Shown one piece after another: positions 9,037 through 17,799 of a DNA stretch of 64,000 bases. Each line of letters opens with the position of its first letter. Within the stretch, counting starts at the first letter, position 1. The stretch comes from Micavibrio sp. UBA6147 (lineage in GTDB: Bacteria > Pseudomonadota > Alphaproteobacteria > Micavibrionales > UBA1664): the NCBI GenBank assembly GCA_002423185.1, contig DIUX01000006.1, forward strand, positions 124,235 through 188,234, read 5' to 3'. The position numbers were made by a program, and so were the translations under genes. The notes under the pieces are model-generated. The model searched no databases and was not told where the DNA came from. It saw nothing but the letters and a program-made list of their open reading frames with translations.

Positions 9037-9471
9037 TCAGTGTAGCTTTTCGCCGGCCATCAACCCTGTTGCCAGAGCAATAAGCATGGCGGTTTTCGGG
9101 TTGTCACGGATCGGGATGGCAACGTCTTCTTGGACAACATCCATCGCGATTTCAACCGTGTTGGCAATTTCGGCCTTAATTTGGCGCATGTGATAGAGCC
9201 TGTACGCCGCCGCGGCATAGGAAAACAGGACAAGCATCAACGCCAGAGCGCAAAACAACGCCCCCGTAAACGCCATGACCATCGGCGGAGCAAAAATGGG
9301 CGACAACCACAAATACGCCGCATATATAAAAAAGCCGCTTCCGACAACGCCCAGCAAGCCGGACAGGGTCATAAGCCCTGGCCCACTCCTGCGCGGCGTT
9401 GAGAACAGGCCGTTGCCATCAAGCAAACGCTCGATCAAGGCCTGTCCAGCCATGGCAACGGATGCATTCAT
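9037..9471 (-). CDS. Small membrane protein, phage-holin-like (holin superfamily III type)
   Basis: A 144-aa protein with two hydrophobic hairpin segments (about residues 33-57 and 65-90), then an amphipathic helix and a final hydrophobic stretch (TAMLIALATGLMAGEKLH). Such proteins are often encoded next to DUF883/YqjD genes, as here. The ATG overlaps the stop of the DUF883-like gene as ATGA, so the two are probably translated together and may act together at the inner membrane. The molecular function of the family is not known. The pair lies behind a GGAAC-type stress promoter at 9818-9842. Confidence 0.7.
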   Translation of the reverse strand: MNASVAMAGQALIERLLDGNGLFSTPRRSGPGLMTLSGLLGVVGSGFFIYAAYLWLSPIFAPPMVMAFTGALFCALALMLVLFSYAAAAYRLYHMRQIKAEIANTVEIAMDVVQEDVAIPIRDNPKTAMLIALATGLMAGEKLH

Positions 9472-9782
9472 GACGATCTCCGTCCGAGCAGATAGCTGGC
9501 GACCACGCCGGCGGCAAAGGCAACCGCCACGGATTGCACAGGCCTTGCCTTCACGCGTTGCTCTGCACTTTTCAATTGTTCCTTGCCCGTGTCGCGCATC
9601 GCGGCAAAGCGTTCAAGGGCGGCGACCTTAAAGTCCTCTGCCTGTGCGCTCCCCTCGGCCTTTACATGACGTGTCAAAGACACAACATTATGGCGCAGGG
9701 CGTCAAGGTCTTCTCTGATTTCCGCCATCTCGTGCTGGTGCTGGTGCTCATGACGGGGGGTCGGTGTTTCTACTTTTGACAT
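9468..9782 (-). CDS. DUF883/ElaB-YqjD-like membrane-anchored protein
   Basis: A 104-aa protein with a His/Gln-rich N-terminus (HEHQHQHE), a long charged helix and a C-terminal membrane anchor with the family pattern ARPVQSVAVAFAAGVVASYL followed by basic residues. E. coli relatives (ElaB, YqjD) are stationary-phase, tail-anchored, ribosome-associated proteins; that role is transferred by family only. The start at 9782 is preceded by AAAGGAAAA, and a perfect GSR-type promoter lies 36 bases upstream, which fits stress or stationary-phase expression. Confidence 0.85.
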   Translation of the reverse strand: MSKVETPTPRHEHQHQHEMAEIREDLDALRHNVVSLTRHVKAEGSAQAEDFKVAALERFAAMRDTGKEQLKSAEQRVKARPVQSVAVAFAAGVVASYLLGRRSS

Positions 9783-9817
9783 GATTTTTTCCTTTTCTCG
9801 TTTATTTGTACCGCACC

Positions 9818-9842
9818 AACGCATCGCGCCAAAAATTGTTCC
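9818..9842 (-). promoter_or_regulatory. GSR-type promoter GGAAC-N16-CGTT
   Basis: Read on the minus strand, this is GGAAC, 16 bases, CGTT, exactly the EcfG-type -35/-10 pair. It points at the DUF883-like gene, whose start is 36 bases downstream. Confidence 0.85.
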
Positions 9843-9865
9843 GTCAAATAAACGATAAATAAAAC

Positions 9866-9895
9866 TTAGATAAATATTAACAATAATATATCTAA
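9866..9895. promoter_or_regulatory. Inverted repeat in AT-rich divergent intergenic region
   Basis: TTAGATA and TATCTAA form a perfect 7-base inverted repeat with a 16-base, very AT-rich centre that partly extends the symmetry. It lies between the divergent genes at 9782 and 10002. An operator or a simple AT-rich upstream element are both possible. Confidence 0.3.
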
Positions 9896-10001
9896 ATCAA
9901 TGAAAATTTGCTATATTAAGACCATATATAAATAAAAAGTTATGCAAATATTTATAAAAATAATAATTTGCGAATAATCAATTCTCAGCAAGGAGATCGT
10001 C

Positions 10002-10391
10002 ATGAACAACAATAAAGAATTACCGGAGAGCACAAAACCGGCGCAAGCCGCCTGTAACTTAAAAACCCGACAAGAAATCGAGGCCGCCCTGCTAAAGAAA
10101 ACACAGCGTGCCAAAAACGACACACTTATGATGCGGATTGATGCCGCCCCCGTGAATGACGCCATGAGCGACATTGAAAAACTCCAAAGCCATGCCGCAA
10201 GCATGTTGAAAGAATCCCAAAGCCGCGCGGCAAGCGCGCTTAAGGAATCGCAAGACACGGCGGCAAGCGCCCTCAAAGAATCGCAAGGGAACAGCGACAA
10301 AGAACTCAGCAACGCTCAAATTGCTTACGCAAAAACGCTGAAGGAAAAAGAACAAATCATTGCATGGATGACGGGCGGTTACTCGGCGTAG
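10002..10391 (+). CDS. Small helical hypothetical protein with ALKESQ repeats
   Basis: A 129-aa protein of unknown function. A strong ribosome binding site (AAGGAG) precedes the ATG. The middle holds three tandem copies of an approximately 11-residue unit (AASMLKESQSR, AASALKESQDT, AASALKESQGN), predicting a continuous amphipathic helix or coiled coil. There is no signal peptide or membrane segment. The C-terminus ends in a short Gly/Tyr tail. The upstream region is unusually AT-rich. I recognise no family. Confidence 0.7.
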   Translation: MNNNKELPESTKPAQAACNLKTRQEIEAALLKKTQRAKNDTLMMRIDAAPVNDAMSDIEKLQSHAASMLKESQSRAASALKESQDTAASALKESQGNSDKELSNAQIAYAKTLKEKEQIIAWMTGGYSA

Positions 10392-10513
10392 CATCCCTTA
10401 GAATCCGGCGCGCATTTCGCCAAAAACATATTTTATTTGCAATATGATAATTCCTGCTTTAATTTACCATAATAAATATTCACCCCTATGGTAAACAGCG
10501 GAATAAAAACGAC

Positions 10514-13500
10514 ATGGCACGCAAACGGCAAACACACCCAAAAGGTGAAACGCCAAAGGATGAAACGGATGTTTCGGCCGCGAATGAAACCGCAGTAACG
10601 GAGCCCCCTTCTTCGCCGCAAAGCAAGCCAGCCGCACAGCCCAGACGCCGCAGCCTCGCTTGGCGCGTTCAACCGATGGAAGACCGCGACGGCTATGCCT
10701 ACGAAATCAAAGAGGCGCTTGAAAAAGGCGTTATACCCGATGCTGTGCGCGAAGAATCCAATTGGATCGGCGAGGGCGACAGCGCCGAGGGCGACGTCAT
10801 CATCGCCTATATCCGCACCATTCTTGACCGCCTTTCCCACGCCACGCATAATGCGCCGCACCCACCGATCCACATCGTTTTATCCGACCAAAACGGGATC
10901 AATACGGGGGTCATCCCATCCGCATCGCCGCCCATATTGATTGTCGGGCTGGGGCTGCTGGACATGATTGAGGAACACGGATTTGGCGAAGACCACCTCG
11001 CCGCCGTTTTGTCGCATGAACGTTTTCACCTTCTGCGCCACCAAAAATGGGAAAACCTTAAAAACGGACGCCCCGAAGAAACGCTCGCCGATATTTTCTC
11101 CGTCGTTGAAACCAATAAGGCCGGATATAACCCATCCGCCGCCACCGCCTTGTTCAAGGAATGGAGCAAGCGCGACGAATATATCGACCGTCCGCAGACT
11201 CTCAGCCGCCTTTTCGACGAACATCCCGCCGATGCCGACCGTGTGCGCAATACAGAGCTTGCCTTGGCGAATATCCAGCTCAGCCAGCGCATGACAAGCG
11301 GGCAAACGGATATTCCCCCTGCCGTGTTCGAGGCCTCCGGCAATGCGCGCTATCAATCCTATTACGATCAATTCAAAACGCGTGTTGGGTTTGATGAACA
11401 ATCGTCGAAACAGCAATTAAAGCTCATCCACACTTATGTGATGAACGTCTTACAAACATCGATCATCAAAGAAAAATACAACCGAAAAACACGCGAGTTT
11501 CCAAAGCATCTTTGCGGTATTCGGATTGCGTTGCCGTTGCTTGACATGATCGCCATTGCCGAGCGCGAACAAGACCGCTTTGCCCCGATGTTCAGGCCGC
11601 ATTGGCGTGGCTTAATGTGCCGATCCAAAGGATCGGACAGGAAGACACGACGGAAAGAATACGATAAAGCAACCCATTATGCTTGGCTGACGCAAGTTTA
11701 TACGCGTATTCTTGACTTCGCCGACCTGCAGGGTGAAAAACGGGAGGCGCATGAGTTTACGCAAATGCTCTCGCCCACATCGCGTTCCCTGTATTCATCC
11801 ATCAACATCAATTTAAAGCCGGAAGGCCATCATCAGACGCACAGCGACCTCGTCCCCCCTGTCTACCGGATGCTGGAGCGCCGCAGCGAGGCCTTTTGGA
11901 CAGCAGAAACCGTGCAAGACGCTCTGCGAATTATCGTGCAATATCAGCAGGCTGACAGGCTCCTCAAACGCTATGAGAACGGGTTGTCCGACTTGAGTAT
12001 TTATTCGACGAGAGCACAGTGGCCTGATCGTCGCGAGATCCGTGTCAGTCTTGAAAAAAACGGGTTTTATCGTTTGCCGTGGGAAAATGTCATACAAGCC
12101 GTAACCGCCCAAGACACAAATGCGAATGATCGCGAAGCTATTGTGACGTTTGCCAGATCGTTGGGGTGTAACGACCCGCGCATCACGGGGGAAAATATGG
12201 TCCATAAGAAGGCCTATGAGGACGCGTTGGACTTTCAAGACCTTCAGTTTGACGACAAGGGCAATGTTATTGCCCTGAAACCCTCCGAAAAAGAACGGAT
12301 GCAAATTTTCGTCCGGCGGTTAAGGAAAGACAGCGCCGCAGCGCTTATCCTGTCCGAAGAACAATTCATCGCGGATCGCGAAAAAGCCGACAATGAAGCC
12401 GTCGAAAATACCGATTGGTCGCGTATGGAAACCGAATTCGAATGGTTTGTTGCCGACCATATCGCCCATCTTGAACCGTGTTACAGCATCCTCCCCGCCC
12501 GCTATCCCTTCGCGGAGGCGTTTATGGAACGGCTTGACCGATTGGTGCAAAGCGACCCCCAAAAATGGCAAGATTTGCGCGTCGAATTCATTACCGGCAC
12601 AAATCCGAACAAGAAGAACCGGCCGAAAAAAGACCCCGAGTATGGCGACGAATCCCCCAAAGCCATGATCGGATCCTTACCGGATTTGTTACAAAAAGCC
12701 GCCGAAAAATATTTCGAATATTCCACGCTCTACGGCGATTTTGACCGTGCTTTTCGAGGCAAGCGCGGGGACTTGCCCCAAGGTCATGCGTTGAACGGTT
12801 TCTTGCAATCCTTGCCCGATACGCGCACCCCTGAAACACGCTATGTCCTCGACCCCAAAACCGGCACACATAAGCACGTTTTACAGCCGCCAGCGAAGGT
12901 TCCGCCGGCGCAGCACAGCGTCCAGATCGACTTTTTTATCGACGGCAATCACCCCTTTGCCAAGGCGCTTATTGCGACACCGAAGGCACAGCTCGGCTAT
13001 ATGCGTAAAAACCATATGATGACGCATTTCCGGCATCGCGATTTAAACGCCGCGACCTTGGACGGAGTCGAGGTTTTGAAGCTGAAGCATGTGTTCAACT
13101 TCGCCGCCCTGAACACGCCGCAGAGCTTTCACAAAGTCGCGCGAAAAATTCACGATGAACGCGTTGCGGGGCGCGAAGCGACGATGTGGAACAAAGGCGG
13201 TGACGAGATTGAACTGCTCAAAACATTACGCAGCCTTGACCGCGCCAAAAAACCAAAGCGGTTTTCGTTTCACGGGTTCAGCACATTCGACATCACCACG
13301 GAGTTTAACTGGCTCCGCAACAAGCCTCTTGCCGAATCTTTGCGGAAGGAAATGGCCACACTTGTCGAACGGCAGGTGCGGCGCAATGCCCGTATTGACC
13401 TCGCCGCCAAAACGCCCTTGCCCAGCTTGATCGAACGATACAAGCAAGGGCGCGGTGAGAATGAAAGCCGTTATTCCAGCCATTCTAATGGTTACAGCGC

Positions 13501-15946
13501 CTTCTTCACCCGCCCGAAGATGGAGCAACGCTATGTCCGCTCTATCCTCAAGCGGATCACCGCCCTTAACCCAGAACAGCGCCTTGAACCGCTCAGCGAT
13601 TTTATGAGCCTTCAAATCAAGGACCCCGCCTATCGCAAGCAAGCGATTGAAATGTGGGTCGATGCCCAAGCCCGCAAGCTTGGCCTTGATGACGGCACCC
13701 CTGCCTATACCGAAGCGGCACTCAAACAGATTAAAAGAGCCGGATGGGGAATGGAGTCCTCACAGGCTTTGTCATGCAGCATCGCGTTGTTGGACAAGGT
13801 GGAGGCGCAAGAATCTCTCGCCTTCAAAACCAAGGATATGTTGATTAACAAATTCGGCGCCGATGCGCTCTCCTCCGATTTAAAAATGCGGACGGTGGAA
13901 AGTGCGGTCGAAACATGCGCCACCCACCCCGCTATGCGCACCGCATTTTTGAAATATATCACCGAACCGCTCACCAAGGCCGGCACGCAAGCCTTTGCCA
14001 AAACCGTCAAAACATACGGGCATCAGCGCTACAGCAGTCAACATTCGTTTGTGAAACAATTTTTTGACCCTGAGAAACGCTTTGAACTCCCCCCCGCCCA
14101 AGAACGGATGGTGGTGGATTACCTGCATAAAAACTTCTGGGATTCGCCGTTTGAATTGCGGACGGTTTACCTTGACCGCATCTTGTTTCCCACCAATGTG
14201 CGCGATGATGACAAGAGCGCCGAAGATGCGTTTCAACAGGCCGTAACCTATGTCTTGGACAAAGTCTTACCGATTGAACGCCCGTTTGCGAAGGAAGCTC
14301 GTGAAGCGCTTATCGTGTATCTGGAGCAATGCCCGAAAGAATTGCGCCGCACGACGTTTTCGGCGATTTTGGCCACAACGCAGGAAAATGACAACAATAG
14401 TGGTAACAATAATGGCGGGGGCGAAATGCGCCCCGGGCAAGTCTTGTCCTATGTCTTGGCACGCACCGGCGCGGCGGGCGGGCAATTATTACAAGCGGGG
14501 CATAGCTACCTTGGTGGACTTGACCTTCGTGATCCTGCGCTTCAGCAATTCAGGGATGATTTGAAGGACAGCAAAGTTAATTTTGACCGCCCGCTGCGGT
14601 GGCAGATTTTCGAACGCATGAACGCCGTGTTGCCGAGCGAAGAAAAATCCGCCATCGCGCGGGTCGGGGCGGTGCTGGGCAGTGGCTCAACCGCCTATGT
14701 CGTGGCCTGTGACTACGCCCCCGAACAGGTCGGGGAAAAACAACCACGTCATACCGCGCTCAAGGTCATGCGCGAAAATGTGCGCGACGTTGCCGATTTG
14801 CATTTTGAACGCTATGGCGCGGCGTTTGACGTTCTGGCCTCCCGCCATGATGTCTATAAGCCTTTGCCGTCCATGGTCGCCCATGCCAAAGACATGATCC
14901 ATGTGTCGACGCGCGGCGAGATTGCCGCTGCGCAGGTTCAATACGCGCAAGATTTATACAATCCGCTTGCCATCACGGTTGAGGGGCAAAAATTCACCTT
15001 TGACGTTGCCGCCCCTATTCGTCATGGTGCGGCCTATTTGGAAACCGCGCGGATCGACGGCGACCACCTGAATGATTACCCCGATGCCACGCACGACCAA
15101 GCCGCCGCCAAGCGCCGCCTCGCCATCGCCATTGAAACGGCGGAGCTATACCGCATGATGCAGGGCAAAGCCATCGACCAAGACCGCCATGGCGGGCAAC
15201 AAAAAGTGGTCGACGGCACTATCGGGATTTTCGATGTCGGGGCGATTGCCTATGACGCCGATGAAAACCACCCCTCAGGCGGGCAAGTCCATCTTCCCAC
15301 GAATGAAGAAAAAACCGCTCTTGGTGCCGTCATCGGACGCGCCTTGAACGCCGCCGAAAACGGGCAATCCCCCGTTGAGGCCTTCGTGAACGCCGTCATC
15401 GCGCATGAAGACGGGGCGTGTAAACATTACCTTGTCGGGGTGAAGCGCGGCTTGCTCGCCCGCACCGATGCCCACAGCGCCTTCGGCACGACCGCCTCAG
15501 AGCGCGCCGAGACTCACGCCGCAATTTTTCAATCCATCTGGCAAAGCGGGCAAATCGACCCGCATATTGCGCAGGGGATTGCCTCAACCCTGTCCGTCAG
15601 CGCTCTTGGCAAAATGGTGGTGGGGCAGACGGCATCGCGCTTGCAAAAAGCGTTTGCTTTTGCCTCTACAACGAAAGCCGCGCAAACCCCGATGATTACG
15701 ATTGAGGACAGCGCCGCCCCCCTCACCGCCACGCCCGATTTTGGTGCCTTGGCGCGGGATTACGCCGCGAAGGCCGCCCGCGAAGGGCTGGACAAAGCTG
15801 TGGCGCAGGCTCAGGCCGCGTCCTCCGGCACGCAAGGAGCAAGTAACCGCCAAAGCTTACGCCGCTATTATGCCGGCAGCGCATCATCACCCGCGCCGCA
15901 AGATCATCCAGTCATGAAAATCATACGCCGCGCCCGCAAGCCATAA
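10514..15946 (+). CDS. Giant protein with M48-like metallopeptidase and C-terminal ABC1/UbiB-like kinase domain
   Basis: An 1810-aa protein with no signal peptide. After a disordered, Lys/Pro-rich N-terminus (1-50), residues about 55-260 resemble an M48-type zinc peptidase. The zinc motif HERFH gives H168, E169 and H172, with a candidate third ligand at E188/E189. The family-like GYNPSAA and HPADADR motifs follow. A very long helical middle (about 280-1290) matches nothing I recognise. Residues about 1310-1600 resemble an atypical kinase of the ABC1/UbiB type. They show a GQLLQAGHSYLG element like KxGQ, a Gly-rich loop LGSGSTAYV (about 1387), ALKVM with K1417, a catalytic-loop-like DQDRHGG (about 1555) and IFDVG (about 1572) in place of DFG. 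Its role is unknown. Intact catalytic motifs suggest an active enzyme. Confidence 0.8.
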   Translation: MARKRQTHPKGETPKDETDVSAANETAVTEPPSSPQSKPAAQPRRRSLAWRVQPMEDRDGYAYEIKEALEKGVIPDAVREESNWIGEGDSAEGDVIIAYIRTILDRLSHATHNAPHPPIHIVLSDQNGINTGVIPSASPPILIVGLGLLDMIEEHGFGEDHLAAVLSHERFHLLRHQKWENLKNGRPEETLADIFSVVETNKAGYNPSAATALFKEWSKRDEYIDRPQTLSRLFDEHPADADRVRNTELALANIQLSQRMTSGQTDIPPAVFEASGNARYQSYYDQFKTRVGFDEQSSKQQLKLIHTYVMNVLQTSIIKEKYNRKTREFPKHLCGIRIALPLLDMIAIAEREQDRFAPMFRPHWRGLMCRSKGSDRKTRRKEYDKATHYAWLTQVYTRILDFADLQGEKREAHEFTQMLSPTSRSLYSSININLKPEGHHQTHSDLVPPVYRMLERRSEAFWTAETVQDALRIIVQYQQADRLLKRYENGLSDLSIYSTRAQWPDRREIRVSLEKNGFYRLPWENVIQAVTAQDTNANDREAIVTFARSLGCNDPRITGENMVHKKAYEDALDFQDLQFDDKGNVIALKPSEKERMQIFVRRLRKDSAAALILSEEQFIADREKADNEAVENTDWSRMETEFEWFVADHIAHLEPCYSILPARYPFAEAFMERLDRLVQSDPQKWQDLRVEFITGTNPNKKNRPKKDPEYGDESPKAMIGSLPDLLQKAAEKYFEYSTLYGDFDRAFRGKRGDLPQGHALNGFLQSLPDTRTPETRYVLDPKTGTHKHVLQPPAKVPPAQHSVQIDFFIDGNHPFAKALIATPKAQLGYMRKNHMMTHFRHRDLNAATLDGVEVLKLKHVFNFAALNTPQSFHKVARKIHDERVAGREATMWNKGGDEIELLKTLRSLDRAKKPKRFSFHGFSTFDITTEFNWLRNKPLAESLRKEMATLVERQVRRNARIDLAAKTPLPSLIERYKQGRGENESRYSSHSNGYSAFFTRPKMEQRYVRSILKRITALNPEQRLEPLSDFMSLQIKDPAYRKQAIEMWVDAQARKLGLDDGTPAYTEAALKQIKRAGWGMESSQALSCSIALLDKVEAQESLAFKTKDMLINKFGADALSSDLKMRTVESAVETCATHPAMRTAFLKYITEPLTKAGTQAFAKTVKTYGHQRYSSQHSFVKQFFDPEKRFELPPAQERMVVDYLHKNFWDSPFELRTVYLDRILFPTNVRDDDKSAEDAFQQAVTYVLDKVLPIERPFAKEAREALIVYLEQCPKELRRTTFSAILATTQENDNNSGNNNGGGEMRPGQVLSYVLARTGAAGGQLLQAGHSYLGGLDLRDPALQQFRDDLKDSKVNFDRPLRWQIFERMNAVLPSEEKSAIARVGAVLGSGSTAYVVACDYAPEQVGEKQPRHTALKVMRENVRDVADLHFERYGAAFDVLASRHDVYKPLPSMVAHAKDMIHVSTRGEIAAAQVQYAQDLYNPLAITVEGQKFTFDVAAPIRHGAAYLETARIDGDHLNDYPDATHDQAAAKRRLAIAIETAELYRMMQGKAIDQDRHGGQQKVVDGTIGIFDVGAIAYDADENHPSGGQVHLPTNEEKTALGAVIGRALNAAENGQSPVEAFVNAVIAHEDGACKHYLVGVKRGLLARTDAHSAFGTTASERAETHAAIFQSIWQSGQIDPHIAQGIASTLSVSALGKMVVGQTASRLQKAFAFASTTKAAQTPMITIEDSAAPLTATPDFGALARDYAAKAAREGLDKAVAQAQAASSGTQGASNRQSLRRYYAGSASSPAPQDHPVMKIIRRARKP

Positions 15947-15982
15947 GGCAGTGCTTCAAGGACGCGCTATCCTCTTGCGAGT

Positions 15983-16029
15983 TCACTTGACATATTTCCG
16001 CAGGCGCGGTAGCTGTTTATGTCAAGTGA
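15983..16029. promoter_or_regulatory. 12-bp perfect inverted repeat: operator or terminator
   Basis: TCACTTGACATA at 15983-15994 is repeated inverted at 16018-16029, with a 23-base centre. A run of six T follows at 16036-16041, four bases before the next start codon. It could end transcription of the giant gene, act as an attenuator, or bind a dimeric repressor of the downstream two-gene unit. The long loop and the distance to the T run make a simple terminator less convincing. Confidence 0.5.
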
Positions 16030-16044
16030 CAATGGTTTTTTGGG

Positions 16045-17787
16045 ATGGGTATGTCGGTCTTAATTCTTCAAGACACACAAGGTAACGCAGCGCAGCTCAA
16101 CAGCTTTGCGCAATCGGCTTCGTCCTTGATCGGTGCGGGTGGGCGGAACGTTTCCATCCTGAGCACCACCGCATCCGCCTCTTTATCCGCCCTTCCCCCC
16201 GCCACAAACACAATCATCGCAATTGGGCGAGAAGCATTCACACAGGCGCAAGCCTTCAAGGCCACCAATGGCGCGTTGGCGGTGATCGGGGTTCAAAGCT
16301 TCGCCCCCGCCACCCCGTTTGCCGAAGCGGTGGAGAGCGCCTATGCCGATTTATTACAAAACCGCTTTGCCCTTTCGGCAGGGATGGTGGGGGACAAGGG
16401 GTTTGTGTTGACGGGTGAGCGCGGCGTGGCACTCGCCACCAGCCCGCAAAACTTTACGCAGGTTTTTTATGACCTGCTGCAAAGCCGGATCGGGCAACGG
16501 CATAATAAAACCATTTTAAACCGCGTCGCGGCCTTTCCCGCCGCGATTCACAACGATTGTGACGACATGTTCGCGCGGATGCGGGAGTGGGAAAAACTCG
16601 CTCTGTTTCCCTCCTATCAAGCAAAAACGCAAGGGGCGCTCTACCCCGATGCGGAATTCGGGTTTGTTGCCAAAAGAACCGCCGCCGGAACATTGGTGAC
16701 GGCGCGCGCCTCCAACAAAACCGCGCCGAACGCCAAAGACATTACCTTGATAACCGGTGTCGACAGCGACGGCACCGTGAGCGTTGAATCGCTGGGGCGC
16801 AAGGCGAGTTTGAACGGCCCGCTGGCGCATTTGATCTTCGCCGCACGCCCCGATATTCACTATATCGTGCACAGCCACGTGATGTTGCCCGAAGGCGTCA
16901 ATGCGCCCGCACCCTCCGCCCCCGGCACGGCGGCGGATTGGGCGGCGATTGCACCCGCCGTGACAGCGGGCGCAGCGATTGTGAACCAGCCCTATCACGG
17001 ATGTTTAATCTTGCTGCGCGATGCGGATGACCTGCTGCCCCTCTTGAAACGACAATCGCTGTATCAGACGCAAAGCGCGTTGTATGATGCCGCCTATGCG
17101 CGGTTTCAGGCAACGCCCGACAAACAAACGGGGCTGGAACGCATGGTGGCAACGCTGGCCATTCCCAAAGACTCGCCCGTGCTTGATTTATGCTGTGGCA
17201 CAGGGGCGTCGACCAAGGCCTTGGCAGGGATGGGGTTCAAAGATATTGATTTTGCGGATGGGGCGAGCGGGATGCTCAGTGTTGCCGAGCAACGCTTGGG
17301 GCGTAAAGGCACGCTTGTAAGGCTCGAAACACTCGATACGGATGCCGCGGCTTTGCCCCGCGCTGCATATACGCTTGTGACCATGCGGCAGGCCTTTAAC
17401 TATGTCGCCGCCGCCGATATGCAGCCCGTCTTTGAAAAAATCGCCGATCTGGTCGCGCCGAACGGGCATTTTGTGTTTAATTCGTTTATGCCGCTTCCGG
17501 ATGGCATAGACCGCCGCCAAAACAGCCACGAACAAAATGGCGTGATCGCCCTGACCAGCGAGATCAACACCGTGGCGGGAGGCCTTGTCCGCCATGCGCA
17601 GCGGAGCGAGATTATCGACACCGTCAAGGGGCAATGGCACCCTGTTTTGGACATCAACGAATTTCACCAGCACGCCCCCGCCGATGTTATACGCGCCCTC
17701 AAAAACGCCGGATTTGTGCCGCATGCCCTCATCAAAGGCTCATCGGTGTGTTACCACGCGACAAAACGCCCCCGAATAGGACGATAG
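16045..17787 (+). CDS. Class II aldolase/adducin-like domain fused to SAM-dependent methyltransferase
   Basis: A 580-aa multidomain enzyme. Residues 1-165 are an unassigned alpha/beta region. Residues about 180-355 resemble class II aldolase/adducin family proteins, with the metal-binding HSH of YIVHSHVMLPEG, a preceding AARPDIH and a downstream QPYHGCL supplying a third His. Residues about 365-575 are a class I methyltransferase with the SAM-binding motif LDLCCGTG at about 383-390. The ATG at 16045 sits six bases before a second ATG (16051), and neither has a clear Shine-Dalgarno. It is followed after 12 bases by the aminotransferase/CoaB-like gene, so the two form an operon and probably act on the same compound. 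The substrate is unknown. Methionine-salvage MtnB also belongs to the aldolase class II family, but nothing else ties it to that pathway. Confidence 0.75.
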   Translation: MGMSVLILQDTQGNAAQLNSFAQSASSLIGAGGRNVSILSTTASASLSALPPATNTIIAIGREAFTQAQAFKATNGALAVIGVQSFAPATPFAEAVESAYADLLQNRFALSAGMVGDKGFVLTGERGVALATSPQNFTQVFYDLLQSRIGQRHNKTILNRVAAFPAAIHNDCDDMFARMREWEKLALFPSYQAKTQGALYPDAEFGFVAKRTAAGTLVTARASNKTAPNAKDITLITGVDSDGTVSVESLGRKASLNGPLAHLIFAARPDIHYIVHSHVMLPEGVNAPAPSAPGTAADWAAIAPAVTAGAAIVNQPYHGCLILLRDADDLLPLLKRQSLYQTQSALYDAAYARFQATPDKQTGLERMVATLAIPKDSPVLDLCCGTGASTKALAGMGFKDIDFADGASGMLSVAEQRLGRKGTLVRLETLDTDAAALPRAAYTLVTMRQAFNYVAAADMQPVFEKIADLVAPNGHFVFNSFMPLPDGIDRRQNSHEQNGVIALTSEINTVAGGLVRHAQRSEIIDTVKGQWHPVLDINEFHQHAPADVIRALKNAGFVPHALIKGSSVCYHATKRPRIGR

Positions 17788-17799
17788 GACAACACCCCG

